DNA of 64,000 nucleotides from Sediminibacterium roseum (GCF_009939005.1 NZ_JAACJS010000002.1:898646-962645), one strand, 5' to 3'; positions 53,030 through 63,252 are shown, counted from the first letter of the stretch. The notes: generated by a model not told the origin, from the sequence alone. Numbers and translations: made by a program.

Positions 53030-54091
53030 ATGCAAACAGTTAAAATGTCAGATCTTTTGGATGCCATCGGGCGTATGGTACGTTTTGCAGCCAGGCATTT
53101 TTTTAAGGGGGTCTGCATTCTGATCGCTTTTGTTCTTTTGGGAACTGGGTACTATTTTATTCAGAAACCGGCTTATAAGTCGACGGTTAATTTTATTCTC
53201 GATGAAAAAGGCTCATCCATGGGTGGAGGGCTTGCCGGACTGGCATCACAGTTCGGGCTTGATCTTGGCTCGATGAGCGGTAGTTCGGGTATGCTGGCGG
53301 GCGATAATATTCTTGACATTTTAAAATCACGTTCCGTGATGGAGACGGTGCTGCTGACAAAAGTGGACAGCACAAAAGGGCAGGAGTCAGAAACGCTTGC
53401 AGACCGTTACCTCGATTTCTCGCATCTGAAACAGAAATGGGCAAGGAAAGGTGAGGCTGGTTTAAGCAATATAGATTTTTCAAAATTAAAAAACGACAAT
53501 GCATCGAAGCACACGATTCTCCAGGATAGTGTGCTTTTTGTTCTGTTCGAACGACTGAAGAAGAAGCATGTGAAAGCCGACAGGTTGAATAAAAAAGGTT
53601 CAATCATTACGGTGAATACGGTTGCCGAGGACCAGGTTTTCTCCAAGTTATTTTCAGAGCGTTTGGTAGACGAAACACGTAAACTGTACATTTCTGTAAA
53701 AACATCCGTTTCCGCCGCCAACATCAACCGCCTGCAGTCAAGGGCCGATTCTTTACAAAAGGTCATGAATTTCAAATCCTACCAAACCGCATCCCTCCAG
53801 ATCGTCGATGCCAATACCGCTTTCAAAGCCGAAGCTGTACCTGCAGAAGTTACACAACGCGACAGGATGGTAACTTATGCAATCTATACCGAGGTTATGA
53901 AAAACCTCGAAGCGAGCCGGATGGCGATGGCAAATCAAACTCCGGTTATACAGATATTGGATTCGTCAAAATATCCATTGGAAAATGAAAAGTCAACATT
54001 TTTGATGATACTGATGCTGAGCATAGTGGCTGGTTTGCTTGTATGTGGGGCCTTTATTTTTTTATTTTATCCAAGAAGTCATGCAATATAA
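53030..54091 (+). CDS. Wzz-like chain-length determinant without kinase domain
   Basis: 353 residues. One membrane helix near 26-46 and a second near 325-347 flank a periplasmic domain, the layout of the Wzz family. FKSTVNFILDEKGSS-like sequence after the first helix fits the Wzz N-terminal domain. The C-terminus ends just after the second helix, so no BY-kinase is fused and none was seen in the window. It would set polymer length with the Wza-like and Wzy-like proteins. It overlaps the Wzi-like gene by 11 bases. An ATG five codons downstream is an alternative start. Confidence 0.8.
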   Translation: MQTVKMSDLLDAIGRMVRFAARHFFKGVCILIAFVLLGTGYYFIQKPAYKSTVNFILDEKGSSMGGGLAGLASQFGLDLGSMSGSSGMLAGDNILDILKSRSVMETVLLTKVDSTKGQESETLADRYLDFSHLKQKWARKGEAGLSNIDFSKLKNDNASKHTILQDSVLFVLFERLKKKHVKADRLNKKGSIITVNTVAEDQVFSKLFSERLVDETRKLYISVKTSVSAANINRLQSRADSLQKVMNFKSYQTASLQIVDANTAFKAEAVPAEVTQRDRMVTYAIYTEVMKNLEASRMAMANQTPVIQILDSSKYPLENEKSTFLMILMLSIVAGLLVCGAFIFLFYPRSHAI

Positions 54092-55769
54092 AAAACGTAA
54101 TTATTCATCATTGGTTTCATTGGCTGGTAAGCGGATCCTGCTTGTCGTGCTGCTTGCCGGGTTATCGGGCATGCATACTGCCATGGCGCAGCTGTCTGTT
54201 CCGGTTGGGATGACAGGCTTTGATGATCAATTACGCATCCTTCAGCTGCAAGGAAAGCTGGGCATTGATCATTCGCTGATGGCGCGGCCTTTTTTTGCAG
54301 ATCGTTCTATTACAATGGATAGCATTTTCCACATGGTAGATGGTAAGGTGAGCTACCCCTCTTCCCATAAAGCGTTCATGAATGGAAAAGTAAATGCGGC
54401 ATTGCTACCCCTAAGCCTGTATACCAAATTCAACAGCGACCATCCCTATTCCTGGAACCAGCCGGGTTTTATACAGGCAAAAGGATTGCAAACCCTTGTT
54501 TCAACCGGAGTGTATGCATCCGCAGGTTGGTTTAGTGTACAGCTAAAACCTGAACTGGTGCTTGCAAACAATCCGATGTTTCCACACAACAGCAACTGGG
54601 GAGCGCCTACCACAGGAAATTACCGGAAGGTTTTTATGGGGCAATCCGCGGTGAGGCTCACCAAGGCCGGTGTGTCGCTGGGTTTGTCAACAGAAAACAT
54701 CTGGTGGGGCCCGGGTGTTCATAACTCATTACTTATGAGCAGTAATGCTCCTGGGTTTTTACACGCAACCTTTAATACGGTCAAACCCATACAAACAGCG
54801 ATCGGAAATTTTGAGTGGCAGTTGATCTCCGGCAAACTAACAGAAGACACCTCCTTATTGCTGGAAAACAAATCCTTGACCACCCGGTATTACAACCCCG
54901 CAAACTACGACGGGTCAGGTTACTCGTGGGCTTACGACCCCAGGAAGAAATGGCGTTATTTAAACGGCATCACCTTGAGCTACAATCCCAAATGGATCAA
55001 GGGGCTCTTTCTCTCTGTAAGCCGTGTCGGGTATACTTACAAAACAAAATTGGATTCTGTCGAAGGCTATAACTTTTTCCAAAAATATTTCCCCGTGTTT
55101 TTCGGGGTCATGCGGAAAAGCTATCCTTATGGGTCGCCCAGCCAGAGTCACGACATAGGCTATAAACAGATGGCATCCCTTGCCGCGCGTTTTGTTTTTC
55201 CCAATTCACAAACCGAAGTATATGCGGAATATGGATTTGGCGATAATTTTTACAACCTGCGCGACATGAATACGGATGCCCCACACTCGAGGGCATATAT
55301 CGTTGGGTTTAAAAAACTGAAAGCATTAAACAAAGGCAAATGGCTCGATATTGGCGCAGAGATCACGCATATGTCGGAGCCGGTTAACTATCTATTGCGT
55401 ACCGCCGGCGACTGGTATAGTTACCAGGGTGGTTATACCAACCAGGGGCGCATCATTGGCGCCGGACTTGGCCAGGGTAACAATGCTTTTACATTGCGTG
55501 CAAATGTGCTCTCCGGGTTTTCACGGATGGGTGTGATTATACAGGGATTGCAGCACCGTCCTGTGGCTGTTGTGGGCGGCCTACCTAATTTTGGCATTCG
55601 TGAAACAAAGTGGAACGATTTTTCAATCGGAATTTCAGGCCAGAAAAAATTCAACCGGCTTATTTTAAATGCAGAACTACAAGCCGTGAACGCGAATAAC
55701 TACGGATGGGAAAACGGGAACAACCGGTTTAATTTATACGGATTCTTAGCAGCGACATACTTATGGTAA
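54081..55769 (+). CDS. wzi: Capsule assembly Wzi-like outer membrane protein, copy 1
   Basis: 562 residues. After a basic start and hydrophobic segment (RILLVVLLAGLSGMHTAMAQ) comes a beta-rich protein with the WWGPGVHNSLLMSSNAPGFLH block and a repeated series of aromatic, alternating strands expected of an outer membrane barrel. Wzi proteins hold capsule polymer at the cell surface. I chose the ATG at 54081 inside the wzz stop region; an upstream ATG adds 14 residues and spoils the signal peptide. It overlaps the second copy by 7 bases. Confidence 0.85.
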   Translation: MQYKKRNYSSLVSLAGKRILLVVLLAGLSGMHTAMAQLSVPVGMTGFDDQLRILQLQGKLGIDHSLMARPFFADRSITMDSIFHMVDGKVSYPSSHKAFMNGKVNAALLPLSLYTKFNSDHPYSWNQPGFIQAKGLQTLVSTGVYASAGWFSVQLKPELVLANNPMFPHNSNWGAPTTGNYRKVFMGQSAVRLTKAGVSLGLSTENIWWGPGVHNSLLMSSNAPGFLHATFNTVKPIQTAIGNFEWQLISGKLTEDTSLLLENKSLTTRYYNPANYDGSGYSWAYDPRKKWRYLNGITLSYNPKWIKGLFLSVSRVGYTYKTKLDSVEGYNFFQKYFPVFFGVMRKSYPYGSPSQSHDIGYKQMASLAARFVFPNSQTEVYAEYGFGDNFYNLRDMNTDAPHSRAYIVGFKKLKALNKGKWLDIGAEITHMSEPVNYLLRTAGDWYSYQGGYTNQGRIIGAGLGQGNNAFTLRANVLSGFSRMGVIIQGLQHRPVAVVGGLPNFGIRETKWNDFSIGISGQKKFNRLILNAELQAVNANNYGWENGNNRFNLYGFLAATYLW

Positions 55770-57412
55770 AAAAATATTTGCAGACAGTTGTTTTTTTGTT
55801 GTTCATGGCAACGGGCAATGTGGCGCATGCGCAACAGGGACTATTGCAACAGGTTCAACTGGATGACTATTACAGGCGCCGGCAGATAACCGGAACGGAC
55901 AGTATTCCGTATTCATTTTTTATGCAGCCTTATGCATACAGGTACAGCGATAAGTTGTACGAAACAAAAAAAGATACTTCCCTTTTGAGGTCGGTGGTTG
56001 GCTATACCATTCAGAACAACTCTTTATTGCCATACGGGTACAACGATGAAACATTGATGCCGGCATCCGGATTTCAGCAGCGAATCACGGCTGGTATTTA
56101 TTTTGAAACCAAAAATTTAAGCATAAGGATCCAACCCGAATTTGTTTATGCAGCCAATACGGTTCACGATGAATTGATTCCTCCGGCAAGGGCCGACCTG
56201 GGCAATTATTTCGGAGGTTATTTCGCTATGCTCGGCAATAAGATCGATATGCCTTTCCGTTTTGGCGATGCTGCGAACAGTAAGAGCTATTGGGGCCAGT
56301 CTTCCCTACGGTACCGTTATAAATGGGTATCTGTCGGCTTATCATCTGAAAGCATGTGGTGGGGACCGGGCCGGTACAATGCCCTGATCATGGGAAATAA
56401 TGCGCCGGGTTTTCTCCATGGCACCGCCAGCACCACCAGGCCTGTCAACACGCCTTTGGGACGCATAGAAGCGGAAGTTATTTACGGTGGACTCAAGGCT
56501 TCAGGGTTTGCGCCGGCTGAGTATAAAAGGATCGCACAACTCGGCTGCCCTCAATGCTATGAACCACCATTGTCTGATTCTATCAGCAAACGATACGCCG
56601 CGGGTTTTGTTTTCGCGATCAGTCCCGGCAACCTCACCAACCTGCACATCGGGCTGGCATTTATGTCTTATTTCTACCGCGATTCCAGCCTGGCGGCTTC
56701 ACAACTGTCTTCTTTATTTCTGCGTTATACAATGCCAAAAGACAATGCGGAAATATACGCAGAATACGGTAGATCGGATCGGTTGATCAGCCCGTTGGAT
56801 CTGTTCAAGGATTCGGTTCCCTATGCGTATACCCTTGGTATCAGGAAGATGATACCCATGCGGAACAAAAGTTTTATCAGTATCACCGGTGAGTTGACCC
56901 AGTTGGGATTGCCGAAAGCCAGGCTCATTTTTGACAGGAACAACATATTCGGACCTTCAAATCTCAATTCTTATAGTTGGTATACCAGTGCAACCATCCG
57001 GCATGGTTACACAAACGATGGCCAGGTAATGGGCGCTTCGATTGGTCCCGGCAGTAACAGCCAAACCATAGACATCGCATGGGTGCAGGCGCAGAACCAG
57101 TTGGGTTTGAAATTGCAGCGGGTTGTGCACAACACAGACTTCTATTATTACCGGTATTTCAACGGCACCATTGGCGGGGGTAATACCGATGCATCGTGGG
57201 TCGATGTTTCTGGTTCATTGTATGGACAGTTAAGTTACCGCCAGTTCCTTTTTGCAGGATCCATAGATTACCTGAAGTCGATCAATTACAAGTGGCAGAA
57301 ACTCGATGGCGGTTTTGCCGAGCCGTCTTCGCTGTCGGATAAAAAGAACTTCCAGGTAAGACTGTCTGTTTTATACAACATCAACTGGATAAGCCGCATT
57401 TTTTCTGAATGA
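55763..57412 (+). CDS. Capsule assembly Wzi-like outer membrane protein, copy 2
   Basis: 549 residues with a signal peptide (cleavage after VAHA) and the same Wzi block, MWWGPGRYNALIMGNNAPGFLH, near residue 195. Overall layout and C-terminal beta-strands match copy 1, although the sequences are clearly diverged, so the duplication is not recent. Each may bind a different part or form of the surface polymer. It ends 66 bases before the GT9-like gene. Confidence 0.83.
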   Translation: MVKKYLQTVVFLLFMATGNVAHAQQGLLQQVQLDDYYRRRQITGTDSIPYSFFMQPYAYRYSDKLYETKKDTSLLRSVVGYTIQNNSLLPYGYNDETLMPASGFQQRITAGIYFETKNLSIRIQPEFVYAANTVHDELIPPARADLGNYFGGYFAMLGNKIDMPFRFGDAANSKSYWGQSSLRYRYKWVSVGLSSESMWWGPGRYNALIMGNNAPGFLHGTASTTRPVNTPLGRIEAEVIYGGLKASGFAPAEYKRIAQLGCPQCYEPPLSDSISKRYAAGFVFAISPGNLTNLHIGLAFMSYFYRDSSLAASQLSSLFLRYTMPKDNAEIYAEYGRSDRLISPLDLFKDSVPYAYTLGIRKMIPMRNKSFISITGELTQLGLPKARLIFDRNNIFGPSNLNSYSWYTSATIRHGYTNDGQVMGASIGPGSNSQTIDIAWVQAQNQLGLKLQRVVHNTDFYYYRYFNGTIGGGNTDASWVDVSGSLYGQLSYRQFLFAGSIDYLKSINYKWQKLDGGFAEPSSLSDKKNFQVRLSVLYNINWISRIFSE

Positions 57413-57478
57413 CAAACGTTGACGGTTTACAGGTGATCTTTCCCTTCATATTTAAAAACGCATCTTCAATTTTCAGGA

Positions 57479-58333
57479 ATGCATAAAAGCAAGACCGTTT
57501 TTCTATTGAGGGCTTTCGGTGACTTTGTGATTGCCATCTATGCTGCCGTTCATAATACTGTAAAGGAGCCGGTTACTTTGGTCGCATCAAAACATCTGGA
57601 ACCACTTTATAACGCGCTTGCCGCGAGGCTTCCGGAAAACATTACATTGGTGTTTGAAGATTTTAAGATCAGCCACAATATTTTTAGTTGTTTTACAAAC
57701 AGGTATCTTTTCAGCATGGGAGCCATAAAAGAATTGCTTGCATTGCGTGGCTACATTAAACAAAGGTCATCACCTGGTACGCGTTATTATCTGGAGAACC
57801 GGAAAAGGCGTATTCTTCCCGGTTTATTTTCGGGCAGTTTGTTTGCTTTTGTTTTTTCAGATGAAAATGCATACGAGGCATACGCGGATTTCTTTGCTGT
57901 TCATCCTGGTGCAATGGATTATCCGGCCACACCGAAAAAGCAAAGCGGCCTGAGAATACTGGTGATCGCGGATGCAAGACAAAAAGAACGCAACCTGGAT
58001 GATGGCGTGATCAAAAAGATTGCAGATTATTATAAGGAAGGTGGCAATAGTGTAACAACAGCGTTCTTCAGGCAAAGAAAACCTAGTGTTACAAATGAAG
58101 TTGAGGTATACGGCGATTTTCAAACCCTGGTGGCATTGATAAAACGCTACGATATTATTGTAGGTGCCGACAGTATGCCGGTTCACCTTGCGCAATTTTT
58201 TCGAAAGCCCCACTACATCCTGCACCCTTCACATGTGAAGGACCAGTTCTTTACGCCGTTCTCGATGAAACACAAAACACATTTTACTTTTGAGGAGATC
58301 GCCTCCAGAAATTCATTTTTGCCCGATGCATGA
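57479..58333 (+). CDS. Glycosyltransferase family 9-like (heptosyltransferase-type)
   Basis: 284 residues. LLRAFGDFVIA at the N-terminus and DIIVGADSMPVHLAQFFRKPHYILHP near residue 225 are the two motifs of the GT9/ADP-heptose transferase fold. It is shorter than typical (about 350). It might add a core sugar. It overlaps the next gene by 8 bases. Region 57413-57478 upstream shows no promoter box. Confidence 0.68.
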   Translation: MHKSKTVFLLRAFGDFVIAIYAAVHNTVKEPVTLVASKHLEPLYNALAARLPENITLVFEDFKISHNIFSCFTNRYLFSMGAIKELLALRGYIKQRSSPGTRYYLENRKRRILPGLFSGSLFAFVFSDENAYEAYADFFAVHPGAMDYPATPKKQSGLRILVIADARQKERNLDDGVIKKIADYYKEGGNSVTTAFFRQRKPSVTNEVEVYGDFQTLVALIKRYDIIVGADSMPVHLAQFFRKPHYILHPSHVKDQFFTPFSMKHKTHFTFEEIASRNSFLPDA

Positions 58334-59045
58334 GGAGATAAAAGGATTTGTATTAGGATCGGTTCATGAGCCTGATCGCCGGCAGAACATCGCATTGTTA
58401 CGGCGAACGCTGCCTTTGCTTCAATATGAAGAAGCGATCTACCCCGCTTTTTGTAAGGTTCCTTTTGTCGATGACATCGCCGCGCGTTCACTCGAGCGTA
58501 CGGGTCATTCATTGAATAAAGGAGAGATCGGCTGTTTACTCGGCCATAGGAATATCTGGAGAAAGATTGCCGCCCAACCAGATGACAAAACGATGTTCCT
58601 GGTATTGGAATCCGATAGCTGCCTGGTAGATGCCGCGATCATCAACAGGCATTTTAAAAAAATCGCAGAAGAATATGATCTTTTTTTCTGGGGCGCATGG
58701 GAAGGGCATATGAAACTGCTCCGTAGTACAAAAAGACCCTTATCCGGCGAGTATGCTGTTGGAACGCCGTATATCAAATCGGTGTATTGTACGTATGGAT
58801 ACTCCATCAACCGTACAGGCGCGAGGCACCTGTTGAAGCAGACAAAAAAAGTTGGCTACCCGGTGGACCAGTTCAAGCGGTTTATCCGACCCGGGGACCT
58901 GCGCATCGGGGGTGCAATGCCGGAATTGGTAAAAACAGCCGGCCGTAAAAAGAGTTATATACAGGAAAGCCGCAACAGTGTAAAAGAGTTTTTCCTTTGG
59001 TTGGCCCTTGATTTTAAAAATGCACTGATTTGTATGCTAAAATAG
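58326..59045 (+). CDS. Glycosyltransferase family 25-like
   Basis: 239 residues. A DRRQNIA block near the N-terminus, the KGEIGCLLGHRNIWRKIA motif and the LESDSC acidic site are those of the GT25 LPS beta-galactosyltransferase family. The usual EDDV acidic motif reads ESDSC. I chose the ATG at 58326, which overlaps the GT9-like stop; a longer frame from 58290 adds 12 residues. It probably adds a hexose to LPS or the capsule. Confidence 0.78.
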   Translation: MHEEIKGFVLGSVHEPDRRQNIALLRRTLPLLQYEEAIYPAFCKVPFVDDIAARSLERTGHSLNKGEIGCLLGHRNIWRKIAAQPDDKTMFLVLESDSCLVDAAIINRHFKKIAEEYDLFFWGAWEGHMKLLRSTKRPLSGEYAVGTPYIKSVYCTYGYSINRTGARHLLKQTKKVGYPVDQFKRFIRPGDLRIGGAMPELVKTAGRKKSYIQESRNSVKEFFLWLALDFKNALICMLK

Positions 59046-59067
59046 ATGGAATAGGCACCCGTGGCCT

Positions 59068-59075
59068 TATTTTTG
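59068..59075 (+). promoter_or_regulatory. Putative -7 box before the methyltransferase gene
   Basis: TATTTTTG matches TAnnTTTG, 40 bases before the ATG at 59116. The gap of 70 bases after the GT25-like gene makes an internal promoter reasonable. No convincing -33 box. Confidence 0.4.
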
Positions 59076-59115
59076 TCGCCACGCTTACATTGATGATGAT
59101 AAACCAAGTCCGATC

Positions 59116-60057
59116 ATGAGTTGCGCAATATGTGGTTCCAGCGACCAGGCGATCCTGTTTAATGATACCGTCGAATCATCCGAATGGTATCTGAACAATG
59201 TTCACTACGACTATATAGCATGTGATCAATGCGGGTTCATTCAGTGCCACCCGGTTCCGCCAGCGGATGATCTGCTGCAGTATTACCGCGAACAATATGC
59301 ATACGATTGGTTTCAAAAGAATACATACTTTAAAAAATGGCAGGCATCGCATCGGTTGGGTAAGGTTCGGAGATACCTGAAGGGTAGCTCGCGTATTTTG
59401 GATTTCGGTTGCGGACATGGTTTTTTTGTGCAGGAACTCGCCAGGGAAAAATTTGAAAGCTTTGGTTTTGATATAGGCGCCGATAAGATCATGGAGGCCG
59501 GCAATGCACGCATCACCAACAAAAACAATCTGGAAGAATATACAGAAAGAGGCTTTGATGTAATCAGTTTGTGGCATGTACTCGAACACATGAGAGACCA
59601 CGACAAAGTATTGGAGGATCTCGCGGGACGGATCAATCCCGGTGGCAAGATCATCATAGCCGTGCCCAATATCAGCAGCCTGGGCTATAAGTTGTTCAGA
59701 CAGAAATGGGGGTGGGTACAACAGCCTTATGTTCACATCAATCATTACAATCGCCAAACACTAAGTATGCTGTTACAAAAGCACGGTTTTTCGGTTCGGT
59801 CGGCCAGCACGCGGGATACCTGGGACCAGAACCTGTACGACTTACTCATCACTTATTTTTTTTACCGGAAAAAATCAAGGAACCCGGTCCGGAAATTCGG
59901 AAACGGAACAGGAGCGAACCTTTTTTTCAGGGCCAACCAGGTGGCAAGACTTTTGTTCACACCAGTTTCTTACCTGGTATCATTTATCAGGAAAAAGAAA
60001 GAGGAGGGAAGCGAATTGTTAATTGTTGCTGAAAAAAAGAGGAATGGCGATCTTTAA
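59116..60057 (+). CDS. Class I SAM methyltransferase with N-terminal zinc-ribbon-like region
   Basis: 313 residues. Four cysteines (CAIC near residue 3 and CDQC near 37) suggest a small metal-binding domain, as in some sugar C-methyltransferase relatives. SAM motif I is ILDFGCGHGFF near residue 94 and LWHVLEHMRDH fits the methyltransf_23 group. It may methylate a sugar or a lipid-linked intermediate. It overlaps the Wzx gene by 14 bases. Confidence 0.82.
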   Translation: MSCAICGSSDQAILFNDTVESSEWYLNNVHYDYIACDQCGFIQCHPVPPADDLLQYYREQYAYDWFQKNTYFKKWQASHRLGKVRRYLKGSSRILDFGCGHGFFVQELAREKFESFGFDIGADKIMEAGNARITNKNNLEEYTERGFDVISLWHVLEHMRDHDKVLEDLAGRINPGGKIIIAVPNISSLGYKLFRQKWGWVQQPYVHINHYNRQTLSMLLQKHGFSVRSASTRDTWDQNLYDLLITYFFYRKKSRNPVRKFGNGTGANLFFRANQVARLLFTPVSYLVSFIRKKKEEGSELLIVAEKKRNGDL

Positions 60058-61342
60058 GGGAAAAGTTCCTGTTAACTACCTGGTCAACCTGCTCACAACC
60101 TTTCTTTCACAGGCTTGTAGCGCGGGGATCATTATTGTTCTTACCCCCGTCTTGCAAAGAAGCTTCAGCGTAGATGAGTTTACCAATTACGGTGTACTGC
60201 TCAATATCGTCCTGTTTGCTTCCGCCTTTGATTTCGGTTTGAATATCGGGTTGTTGCGAAGGATCATTCATAATGAAAACGCAGCTTCGGTACTGGTAAG
60301 CTCCACGTTTTTTTTCTATCTTTTGTTATTTGCTTTAGCGGTTCCCGTTTTCCTGTTATTGTATTATTTCGATGTTCTTCGCACAGGGGAGCATTTTTTT
60401 TACAACGCAGTTTTAACCGCTTTGCTGGCCACACAAACCATTGTTGCGGCTTTGTTCGACGTTGTACTGCAAACAAAAAACAAGATATTTCTTGGTAAGT
60501 TGATCAGGATGGGCAAACTCATTGCAGAGTTTAGCATTTTACTTTATTGCAGCAAATATGATTCTGCGACTTTACTGCTGCTGGTGAGCGCCCTTATCAA
60601 TTTTATTTACATCATCACTCTTTTTATTCATTCGCGCAAACAGGTAAACTACGAAATCTCCATCCGTATGTTCCGGTGGCAGTCTACATTCGATCACATG
60701 CGCTATAGTTTTTGGTATTTTTTAAACGCGATCAGTGTGGCCCTCGTATTTTATTCGCAGATTATTATGCTTAACCAGTTGGTCACGAAAGCGCAGGTGG
60801 CAAAGTACGTGTTGGTAACGCGTTTTTTTGATGCGATCAGGCTTGGATCAACAAATTTTACAACAGTACTATTTCCTTCCCTCGCTATTTCGGAGGCAAA
60901 AGGCGAATGGGGCGCATTGAAGGATACTTATTTTACGGTTTTATCACGCGTAGCCGTATTGGCGGTGATCGGCCTTGCCTTCCTGCTTACCGCCGGTAAA
61001 ATGATATTTCAGTATTGGAGTGGGCAGAACAGCGGTGACATACTCACGCTTTATGTGTTCCTGTCTATATTTACGATGTTGATCGTTGTTGATAATGTTT
61101 CCGCCGTGTTCCTGAATGCGCTCAGGTTAAACAGGGGGCAAACCATCATTTCTATCGGCCAGGGAATTCTTGCGTTGCTGATCGGATCTGTTTTACTGAG
61201 AAAAATGGGTATTGCCGGGATGGCCGTCGGTTCCATCACGGCGCTTGCAGTCACTAATCTTATTTATAACCCGGTTCACCTGGTTTCGGTAATGAAGAAA
61301 AAAATCAGGGGGTTAGCCATCAGGCAGGATGATAAGATATAA
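60044..61342 (+). CDS. wzx: Wzx-like polysaccharide flippase
   Basis: 432 residues with about 12 membrane helices across the whole protein. The N-terminal NYLVNLLTTFLSQACSAGIIIVLTPV pattern and the overall layout place it in the MATE/Wzx polysaccharide transporter group. It should flip UndPP-linked repeat units. The ATG at 60044 has AGAGGA just upstream; a TTG at 60023 gives a longer form. It ends 58 bases from the convergent DUF707 gene, with no obvious terminator between them. Confidence 0.83.
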   Translation: MAIFKGKVPVNYLVNLLTTFLSQACSAGIIIVLTPVLQRSFSVDEFTNYGVLLNIVLFASAFDFGLNIGLLRRIIHNENAASVLVSSTFFFYLLLFALAVPVFLLLYYFDVLRTGEHFFYNAVLTALLATQTIVAALFDVVLQTKNKIFLGKLIRMGKLIAEFSILLYCSKYDSATLLLLVSALINFIYIITLFIHSRKQVNYEISIRMFRWQSTFDHMRYSFWYFLNAISVALVFYSQIIMLNQLVTKAQVAKYVLVTRFFDAIRLGSTNFTTVLFPSLAISEAKGEWGALKDTYFTVLSRVAVLAVIGLAFLLTAGKMIFQYWSGQNSGDILTLYVFLSIFTMLIVVDNVSAVFLNALRLNRGQTIISIGQGILALLIGSVLLRKMGIAGMAVGSITALAVTNLIYNPVHLVSVMKKKIRGLAIRQDDKI

Positions 61343-61400
61343 GCAGCCTCTGTTTGTACTGGATTTTGGTATATTGCCTACCCCCGGTTGCCTGAATTAT

Positions 61401-62087
61401 TTATTTAAAAGCGATCGCATCATACACAATGATCTTTGCGCGCAACCCTGGTGCATATGCTTTGATCAGTTCCTTCATTTCTTTCTCAGGATGTTTTGGA
61501 AACCGCGAATAATCTTTACCAACGGGTTTCGTATGTTTCATGATTACCGAATCGATGATGGCGATCTTATTCCTTGGGTATCCCAGCAGGTAAGGCCACA
61601 AGTAATCGTATCCCCAACCGGAGTAGTTCAAATTGAATGTGTCCTTCAACCGCAAAAGTGTTTCGCGGCTCATCAGCGGCGCAAGCACTTCTACAAAGTT
61701 TGTGAAGCGTAAAAAATTTTTGGTCGGGGTTGTCACCTTATGTGAAATATAACCGGTCATCGCCGGCTGGCTCAACAACAACTTATTTTCGTCTGCAATT
61801 CGGAACAATTTATTGATGTCAGCTGTAGAGATCGACACGTCATTGTCGGGCAGCCAAATGTAATCGTAGCCTTCGATGAACGATAGATTCGTCTCAATAA
61901 ATGATTTCAGCAGGTGGTACTTGCTTCCTTTCATCATGAAAAAAAGCGCGGTAGTTGCCGCATACCTTTCTGCAACCTCATCACTGTTGCCATAATAAAG
62001 CAGGCAAAGATCAAATCCTGCGTTGCCCGCTATCCATTCCGGGTGCAGTGATTCGTCTCCCACTGCACTGATTACCAAATATCTCAT
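61401..62087 (-). CDS. DUF707-family putative glycosyltransferase
   Basis: 228 residues. The AVGDESLHPEW opening, the YIWLPDNDVSI acidic segment and the NYSGWGYDYLWPYLLG block are those of DUF707, a family of putative GT-A glycosyltransferases whose DND/DNDV site could bind metal. Located directly downstream of glf (4-base overlap), it may be a galactofuranosyltransferase or an acceptor-specific partner; this is inference. No signal peptide or membrane segment. Confidence 0.7.
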   Translation of the reverse strand: MRYLVISAVGDESLHPEWIAGNAGFDLCLLYYGNSDEVAERYAATTALFFMMKGSKYHLLKSFIETNLSFIEGYDYIWLPDNDVSISTADINKLFRIADENKLLLSQPAMTGYISHKVTTPTKNFLRFTNFVEVLAPLMSRETLLRLKDTFNLNYSGWGYDYLWPYLLGYPRNKIAIIDSVIMKHTKPVGKDYSRFPKHPEKEMKELIKAYAPGLRAKIIVYDAIAFK

Positions 62088-63187
62088 GACAAATGCGTTC
62101 TGATGAATTCTAATGCAGATTCGATCACCTGGTGCATATCGTAATACTTATATTCAGCCAGCCGCCCGCCGAAAAAAACGTTGGTTTCAGCATCGGCCAG
62201 GGATTTGTATTTACGGTATTTTTCATTGTTGGCCTCATCGTTTACAGGGTAATAGGGTTCCGTAACACCCGCTTTGTACTCGGCCGGATAGTCGAAGCTG
62301 ATCCATGTGTGCTGTGTTTCATTTTTTTCAAAATGTTTGTGTTCAATGACCCTCGTATACGGTACTTCGATGTCTGTATAATTCATCATCGCCACTCCCT
62401 GGTAATTTGACGTTGAAGCATCTAAGCGGTGTTCAAATCGGTTTGTTTTGTACTCGAGTTCGCCATGTACATAGGCATAGTAGCGGTCTATCGGTCCTGT
62501 ATAGATTAATTTTCCATAAGCCGGCAAGGGGTCGTTAAAAAAATCAGTGTTGAGTCTTACCTCGATCCCTTCGAGCAGTTTTTTAAATATCTGCGTATAT
62601 CCTCCCACCGGGATCCCCTGGAAACGGTCATTGAAGTAATTATTGTCGTATGTGAACCGAACGGGCAGCCGTTTTATGATACTCGCCGGCAACTCCGCAG
62701 GAGGCTTGCCCCATTGCTTGTGTGTATAGCCTTTTATCAATTTTTCATAAACGTCTGTGCCAACCAGCTTAATAGCCTGTTCTTCCAGGTTGCCGGGGTC
62801 GCCCGAAATGGAGGCAGCCTGCGCAGCAATGATCTGTTTTGCTTCGTGCGGATGGGTGATATTCCATAACCTTGAAAAGGTCCACATATTGAAGGGAAGC
62901 GAATAGATTTCCCCTTTGTAGTTTGCAACAGGCCTGAGGGTAAAATCATTGAATGTTGCAAGTTCGTTGATCCAGCTCCATATCATGGGGTTGGATGTAT
63001 GGAATATATGCGGGCCGTAAATATGTAGATGGATACCGTCCCGCTCCTCGGTATAGCAGTTGCCGCCGATGTGATTGCGCGAATCGATCACGCAAACGCG
63101 AAACCCTTTTTTTGTCAATTCTCTTGCGCAGATCGAGCCGAAAAACCCCGCACCTACAATCAGGTAGTCGTATGTGCCGTCTCTCAT
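62084..63187 (-). CDS. glf: UDP-galactopyranose mutase, Glf
   Basis: 367-residue FAD enzyme converting UDP-Galp to UDP-Galf. Motifs are LIVGAGFFGSICARE for FAD, NHIGGNCYT, the GPHIFHTS segment and RPVANYKGEIYSLPFN; late YxDMHQVI and GRLAEYKYYDM mark the Glf C-terminus. Full length. Presence implies that the glycan contains galactofuranose. A -7 box lies about 66 bases upstream on the minus strand. Confidence 0.94.
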   Translation of the reverse strand: MRDGTYDYLIVGAGFFGSICARELTKKGFRVCVIDSRNHIGGNCYTEERDGIHLHIYGPHIFHTSNPMIWSWINELATFNDFTLRPVANYKGEIYSLPFNMWTFSRLWNITHPHEAKQIIAAQAASISGDPGNLEEQAIKLVGTDVYEKLIKGYTHKQWGKPPAELPASIIKRLPVRFTYDNNYFNDRFQGIPVGGYTQIFKKLLEGIEVRLNTDFFNDPLPAYGKLIYTGPIDRYYAYVHGELEYKTNRFEHRLDASTSNYQGVAMMNYTDIEVPYTRVIEHKHFEKNETQHTWISFDYPAEYKAGVTEPYYPVNDEANNEKYRKYKSLADAETNVFFGGRLAEYKYYDMHQVIESALEFIRTHLS

Positions 63188-63252
63188 CGCTTATTTTCGG
63201 TTTTAATGGTCAAAATAGAGGGGATCATCGTTAAACGGGATATCAACGGCTG

